From Limnohabitans sp. DM1 (GTDB lineage: Bacteria; Pseudomonadota; Gammaproteobacteria; Burkholderiales; Burkholderiaceae_C), in NCBI RefSeq assembly GCF_001269385.1, contig NZ_CXOO01000053.1:1-32984 (forward strand): 32,984 bases of DNA. The letters run 5' to 3'. The notes beneath the pieces are model-generated. The model did not search any database. It was not told the origin of the DNA and saw only the letters and a list, made by a program, of their open reading frames with translations. Numbering within the stretch: the first letter of the stretch is position 1; each line of letters begins with the position of its first letter. A program made the translations under genes and the position numbers. This document shows positions 17,638 through 32,984 of this stretch, in pieces.

Positions 17638-19113
17638 GTGCGTCTGAATCTGCAGTCTCAAGACCGCTCTGTCTGGCACAGCATTGGGCTGTGTGCGGTG
17701 CTGGTGCTTCCCTGGCTTCAACCCTGGGCACCTGCCCCACAGCCCAACACCGTTCCTTTGTTGATCAGCTGGGCCTGCCTGTGCACGGTGTTGTTGTTGG
17801 CGCGAGGCCTGCGGACCCAAGACCTTGCGCGTGCCTGGGCCTGTGCGGCGCTGCTCAGCAGTGCCATGGGTCTCTTGCAATATTTCGGCATGGCGTCCGT
17901 CTTGAGCCCCTGGCTGCATGTGCCCTCATCCTGGGGCGAGGCCAACGCCAACCTGAGACAACGCAACCAACTCGCCACGCTTTTGGCCATCGGCACCTTG
18001 TCGGTGCTGTGGTGGCAAGCCAAAGGGCTGGCGGCCAAACAGGCTGCGTGGATGCTGGCCTTGTTGGCCATTGGCAATGCCGCCACCGCCTCCCGCACGG
18101 GGCTGCTGCACATGCTCTTGGTGGTGCTGATCGCTCTCTGGTGGTCGCGGCAAGGCGAGCACCGGCAAAAATTTTCTTGGCCATGGGCGCTTTGGGCGCT
18201 GGGTGTTTACGCCTTGGCCAGTGTGTGTTTGCCCTGGCTCTTGCACCACAGCACAGGCCAGCTGGTCGAACCCGCCTGGTCCCGACTGGCCAACGACGAA
18301 GCCTGCGGCAGTCGGCGCGTGCTGTGGGGCAATGTGCTGCACCTCATTGGGCAAAAACCCTGGACGGGCTGGGGCTGGGGTGAACTCAAATATGCCCACT
18401 ACATGGCCCAATACCCCGGCGGTCCAGAGTCGCGCTTTTGCGACATGCTGGGCCATGCGCACAACCTGCCCTTGCACCTGGCCGTCACGCTGGGCATACC
18501 TGCCACCGCACTCCTCTTCTTGATCCTGCTGGTGGCCGTGCTCGCCGTGCGACCCTGGAAAAGTCGTCAATTGCACCAGCAACTGGCTTGGGGCGTGTTG
18601 GCCGTCATCGGACTGCACAGCCTCCTCGAATTCCCCCTTTGGTATGGCCCCTTTCAAATCGCTTCCCTGATGAGTTTGCTGATGCTCACTCGCGGCAGAA
18701 CCACAGCTGAGTGGGTCTGGCCATCGGCGCTGCGCGCTCTGGCTGCTGTGGTCCTCATTTTTTTGAGCGTTCTTGCATTCGACTACGCCCGTGTGCGTCA
18801 AATTTACATGCCCGCTGCGCAACGCTGGGCCTTGTGGCGCCACGACCCGATGGGCGCAGCGCGCAGCAGCTGGTTTTTTGTGCCCAGCGCCCAATTTGCC
18901 GAACTCACACTCACCCCCGTCACGCCCCAAAACGCAGCGCACTTGCTGGCGTTGAGCCAAGAGTTGTTGCACTACTCGCCAGAACCCAAAGTCATCCAAG
19001 CACTCATAGCCAGTGCACGCCTCATGGGCCAAGAAGACACCGCGCTTTGGCATGAACACCAAGTCAAGCAGGTCTATCCTGCGAAAATTCAAAGAGCGGA
19101 ATTACCTAAATAG
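17638..19113 (+). CDS. PglL/TfpO-like pilin O-glycan ligase (Wzy_C superfamily)
   Basis: The 491-residue membrane protein has about ten hydrophobic segments. NLRQRNQLATLL at 105-116 matches the PglL_A-type signature (N-x-RQ-x-NQ-x-A). A large periplasmic loop between about 200 and 275 carries LGHAHNLPLHLAVTLGIP, with the H-x-HN motif (273-276) typical of O-antigen ligases and O-oligosaccharyltransferases. The C-terminal 100 or so residues are soluble and helical, as in the Wzy_C_2 region. Such enzymes transfer lipid-linked glycan to pilin serines. Its place directly after the pilin gene supports that substrate. The start is GTG at 17638 with no strong ribosome-binding site. Confidence 0.88.
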   Translation: MRLNLQSQDRSVWHSIGLCAVLVLPWLQPWAPAPQPNTVPLLISWACLCTVLLLARGLRTQDLARAWACAALLSSAMGLLQYFGMASVLSPWLHVPSSWGEANANLRQRNQLATLLAIGTLSVLWWQAKGLAAKQAAWMLALLAIGNAATASRTGLLHMLLVVLIALWWSRQGEHRQKFSWPWALWALGVYALASVCLPWLLHHSTGQLVEPAWSRLANDEACGSRRVLWGNVLHLIGQKPWTGWGWGELKYAHYMAQYPGGPESRFCDMLGHAHNLPLHLAVTLGIPATALLFLILLVAVLAVRPWKSRQLHQQLAWGVLAVIGLHSLLEFPLWYGPFQIASLMSLLMLTRGRTTAEWVWPSALRALAAVVLIFLSVLAFDYARVRQIYMPAAQRWALWRHDPMGAARSSWFFVPSAQFAELTLTPVTPQNAAHLLALSQELLHYSPEPKVIQALIASARLMGQEDTALWHEHQVKQVYPAKIQRAELPK

Positions 19114-19117
19114 GGAA

Positions 19118-19149
19118 AATTACCCTTGAAATTAACCAATTGGGTAATT
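19118..19149. promoter_or_regulatory. Nested palindromes upstream of the response regulator
   Basis: AATTACCC (19118-19125) and GGGTAATT (19142-19149) are perfect inverted repeats. Inside lies a second palindrome, TTAACCAATTGGGTAA, centred on CCAATTGG at 19136-19143. The surrounding 90 bp are unusually AT-rich for this window. This is a plausible operator or promoter region for the gene at 19202. The core CCAATTGG recurs upstream of the OmpA-domain gene. Confidence 0.5.
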
Positions 19150-19201
19150 ACAACCGTTGTTGATTTTGTTAAATTAAAAACCGTCTTTTGATTTAATACT
19201 G

Positions 19202-19855
19202 ATGGCGAGAAAAATGAAAAAAAGATTGGGTCACATCTTTCTGGTCGACGATAACCATGACATGCGCTTTTATTTGAGCGACTTGCTCACCATGGTGGGT
19301 TACACCGTTGATGCTTACGAAGACCCTAAAGCTTTTTTGAGCCAGTCCCTGGACATCTCCCCTGCCGTGCTCCTGCTGGATGTGCGCATGCCCGGCATCA
19401 CCGGGCTGGAGTTGCAAGCCAAGCTGCACAACCTAGGCCGCAAAACCCCGATCATTTTCATCAGCGGTGAAAGCAATCAAGATGAAATCATCACCGCTTT
19501 CCGGGGTGGGGCGATTGACTTCTTGCTCAAACCCTTCACCCGCGAAAAATTGTGCGAAACCCTCGACCGTGCGCTGGACATCGACCGTGACCGCAACTTG
19601 CAGTTCATCAACCTCGACAACCTCAAACGCTCTTTTGTCACGCTGTCCAAGCGTGAGCAAGAAATTTTCATACTCATCGTTCAGGGCCTGACCAACAAAG
19701 CCATCAGCGAAGTCACCGGCATCCAGCCAGGAACTGCCAAAAAACACCGCGCCACCATCTATCAGAAGTTCGACGTCAACACGGGTGCTGATCTCATCAG
19801 TCTGTGTCAAGGTGTCGACCTGACACAACTCGTACCGGCCTACACCTTGAACTGA
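19202..19855 (+). CDS. FixJ/NarL-type response regulator (orphan)
   Basis: The 217-residue regulator has a receiver domain with acidic pocket near D16/D17, phospho-acceptor Asp60 (LLLDVRMPG), Ser89 (FISGES) and Lys110 (LLKPF). A LuxR-type helix-turn-helix follows at about 148-192 (LSKREQEIF..LIVQGLTNKAIS..GTAKKHRATIYQKF). The sequence is closest in style to FixJ/TodT regulators. No histidine kinase gene is adjacent, so its partner is elsewhere. The ATG at 19202 lacks a clear ribosome-binding site. The ATG at 19214, after a GGCGAGA stretch, is an alternative. Its position before an OmpA-domain protein and a giant adhesin suggests that it controls surface attachment. Confidence 0.92.
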   Translation: MARKMKKRLGHIFLVDDNHDMRFYLSDLLTMVGYTVDAYEDPKAFLSQSLDISPAVLLLDVRMPGITGLELQAKLHNLGRKTPIIFISGESNQDEIITAFRGGAIDFLLKPFTREKLCETLDRALDIDRDRNLQFINLDNLKRSFVTLSKREQEIFILIVQGLTNKAISEVTGIQPGTAKKHRATIYQKFDVNTGADLISLCQGVDLTQLVPAYTLN

Positions 19856-20431
19856 ACGGCCTCCAACCCCCTGGGCTGGTGCAACATCAGTAGCAGCCCC
19901 GCCCTCTGGGCGATGTGTGGTGGACCGCAGCAGTCCATCGCAGCGAGTGCACCGCTCCCAGAAGAATCATCACCCCTGCACTTGGGTGATGAACACACCG
20001 GGCCCCATCGCGGCTCAGACACCACATCACCCGACACATGACTGCATGAGCCGCTGGCCCGCTGCGGATGAGCGGCTGTGCTTCAAGAGGTCACACGAAC
20101 AGGCACGTGCAAGACCTTGATATTCATGACACTGTTTGTCGGGCGGGTGTCAAAAACATCCCTTCAATACGTCAAAAAGAAGACAGAAACACCTGTGCCG
20201 TGAGGGCTTCGCACACGGTCAGGGCTGGAATTTTGTGGTTTTTTGATCAAAACACAAATAAACACGTCAAAAGTGACAAAAAAGTTACTGGCATACCCCA
20301 ATTGGGGGTTCTGACACTATTGAATTCTCAGTATCTTCAGAATCAAATTGCTTTATTCAACAAAAAACACAAGACCTAAATATTGCGTTTGATTGATGTT
20401 TTTGTGGTGTACTGCGCCGCAAGCATTGGAG
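19856..20431. other. Long intergenic region before the OmpA-domain gene
   Basis: About 575 bp without a credible gene; short open frames here lack family features. The first half is GC-rich. It contains a perfect hairpin, TCATCACCC (19967-19975) with GGGTGATGA (19984-19992), with no T-tail, and AGCCGCT/AGCGGCT near 20048-20076. The second half (about 20220-20400) is AT-rich and contains the 12-bp palindrome TTTTGATCAAAA at 20241-20252. The length and base composition suggest a complex promoter region or an untranslated leader. Confidence 0.6.
20296..20307. promoter_or_regulatory. Perfect CCCCAATTGGGG palindrome upstream of the OmpA-domain gene
   Basis: A 12-bp perfect palindrome flanked by TA on the left and GT on the right, about 125-136 bp before the chosen start. 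It shares the CCAATTGG core with the palindrome upstream of the response regulator at 19202. A candidate operator for the same regulator, by inference only. Confidence 0.45.
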
Positions 20432-21436
20432 ATGTCAGTGATAACAAAAAAACTGCTAAAAAAATGGACCCACGCGATGCTCACGGAATTGTCCGTGTGG
20501 GCGGCGCTGTGCATGTTGTTTGTGCCAATGCAGGTGACGGCTCAACCTGCACACCCTGTCAGTGTAGAGGCCAAGCATGCCGGGGTGACTGCCCACATTG
20601 ATGTGTTGGGTCAGGCCTTCCGTGTCCCTGCACCTGTGGCGCGTGATCAGGCGCGCATCATTGTTTACCGCACCAACGAGAACAAATTGCCTGGTGCAAC
20701 CAGCATCTTCATAGATGACCGCTACCACGCCTCCCTGGTTCGTGGTGCCTGGAGTGCACTGTGCTATCGGACGGGCAGCATAGAAATAGGCGCACGCCAA
20801 ATGGATGCGGCCAATCGACCCAAAGACCTGGTCGATGCCATCACCGTGACACGCCTCGAAGGGGGCACCACCCACTATTTCAAAGTGCAAGACATCAACG
20901 GCCGCCCTGTGCTGCAGCCCATCCCTGCCACCAAAGCCATGCAGGAAAACAGCGCTGCGCTGGAACAAATCCACACCATCTCGCGCGTAGCGCAAGAGTG
21001 CCGCATCGACACCTCGCCGCAACGTCAGCGGGTGACCGAAGAAATCACCCTGGGTGCCCACACCTTGTTTGAATTTGACCGTTCTGACCCAGCGGCCATG
21101 ACAGAGCAGGGCGTGCGCTCCATCAATGACATGGTCGACAAAATCCTGAACAACTTTGCCGAAGTGGAGCACTTGCATCTGGTGGGTCACGCTGACCCGC
21201 TGGGCAAAAAAGATGCCAATGAACTGCTGGGCATCAACCGTGCGCGCACGGTCAAGCAATTCATCGAACGCAGGTCACTGCCCGGTGTGCGCATCACCAC
21301 CGAAGGGCGTGGCGACCGTGAACCGATTGTCACGAACTGTGCCCCCATAGACACCCCCGAAAGCATTCGCTGCAACCTGCCCAACCGGCGCGTGGTTGTG
21401 CAAGTCACGGGCATCAAACGCACCTTTAACCCGTGA
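20432..21436 (+). CDS. exported protein with C-terminal OmpA-like peptidoglycan-binding domain
   Basis: From the ATG at 20432 the product is about 334 residues. The N-terminus (KKLLKKW, then a hydrophobic run ending MQVTA before QPAHP) looks like a signal peptide. A middle domain with ARIIVYRTNENKLPGATSIFID and SALCYRTGSIEIGARQ resembles DUF2846-type lipoprotein domains. The C-terminal 110 or so residues are OmpA-like: LFEFDRSD, LHLVGHADPLGKKDAN..LGINRARTVKQF, GRGDREPIV and NRRVVVQV. It should anchor to peptidoglycan in the periplasm or outer membrane. The frame is open from 20393, and a start at 20477 is also possible. GGAG touches the 20432 ATG, so the start is uncertain. It lies 192 bp before the giant adhesin gene. 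Confidence 0.85.
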   Translation: MSVITKKLLKKWTHAMLTELSVWAALCMLFVPMQVTAQPAHPVSVEAKHAGVTAHIDVLGQAFRVPAPVARDQARIIVYRTNENKLPGATSIFIDDRYHASLVRGAWSALCYRTGSIEIGARQMDAANRPKDLVDAITVTRLEGGTTHYFKVQDINGRPVLQPIPATKAMQENSAALEQIHTISRVAQECRIDTSPQRQRVTEEITLGAHTLFEFDRSDPAAMTEQGVRSINDMVDKILNNFAEVEHLHLVGHADPLGKKDANELLGINRARTVKQFIERRSLPGVRITTEGRGDREPIVTNCAPIDTPESIRCNLPNRRVVVQVTGIKRTFNP

Positions 21437-21628
21437 TTGCAAGAACATGGTGACCCACATGGCCCCCCATCTGAGCCAACACCCGCGTCAGCGGGTTGTT
21501 GCGTTGGTGCACATGTTCCCAGGCGCATGGGCGCCCGGTCACTGCATAGGCGCCAAAGCGCCAGACCATCCAATCACAGCCTTGTGCTCGGCACAGGACG
21601 GTGGTGCTGAAGACAGCAAAGCATAAAT
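21437..21628. other. Gap between the OmpA-domain gene and the giant adhesin gene
   Basis: Contains a hairpin ACCCGC-GTCA-GCGGGT (21481-21496, extended by CAAC/TGTTG) and a smaller GGCGC-CAAA-GCGCC (21549-21562). Neither has a T-run. No clear promoter or strong ribosome-binding site is seen before the ATG at 21629. The closest purine stretch is AAGACAGCAAAG at 21610-21621. Confidence 0.5.

Positions 21629-32984
<11,356 letters not shown>

Noticed and set aside
19917..20379. Short frames between the response regulator and the OmpA-domain gene
   Set aside because: They have no recognisable domains, no ribosome-binding sites, and they cross palindromes and a shift from GC-rich to AT-rich sequence.

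Overview
The window looks like a chromosomal segment (or contig end) of a GC-rich betaproteobacterium, most likely order Burkholderiales near Comamonadaceae. This is inferred from the recA-recX / sucC-sucD / terC / pilin / O-ligase gene set, the protein sequences and the intergenic repeats. No taxonomic search was possible.

Region 1 (1-7023) is a plus-strand acyl-CoA catabolism cluster: a MaoC-like hydratase tail, an SDR dehydrogenase, a long-chain-type acyl-CoA dehydrogenase, an AMP-dependent acyl-CoA ligase, a DECR2-like 2,4-dienoyl-CoA reductase, a crotonase and a RidA-type protein. Together these could activate an acyl chain, oxidise it, reduce double bonds and hydrate it. No thiolase is visible. 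Two families of REP-like palindromes, both with the GTAG foot known from RAYT-mobilised REPs, sit between these genes. One family forms a seven-unit tandem array of 124-bp period at 7075-7925.

Region 2 (7950-19113) is mostly housekeeping. It holds a TctE/TctD-like two-component pair (minus), a MarR regulator (minus) divergent from recA with a clear LexA box, recX, argC (minus), sucC-sucD separated by an unusual inverted repeat, and terC. A type IV pilin gene with a C-terminal serine follows, directly upstream of a PglL/TfpO-like pilin O-glycan ligase.

Region 3 (19114-32984) appears to be a surface-adhesion locus: an orphan FixJ/NarL-type response regulator, an exported OmpA-domain protein, and an open frame running off the window that encodes a giant repetitive protein of more than 3,760 residues. 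That protein has a BapA-prefix-like N-terminus, a Pro/Gly linker, a hydrophobic stretch and 29 complete bacterial Ig-like repeats plus part of a 30th. The repeats form a higher-order pattern of about five domains. The linker at one fixed position in each block grows from a few Gly-Thr pairs to a pure (Gly-Thr)24 hexanucleotide microsatellite. The last 68 bases are a C homopolymer that replaces expected coding sequence and is almost certainly a sequencing or assembly artefact. The true 3' end of the gene and any type I secretion genes are therefore not in view.
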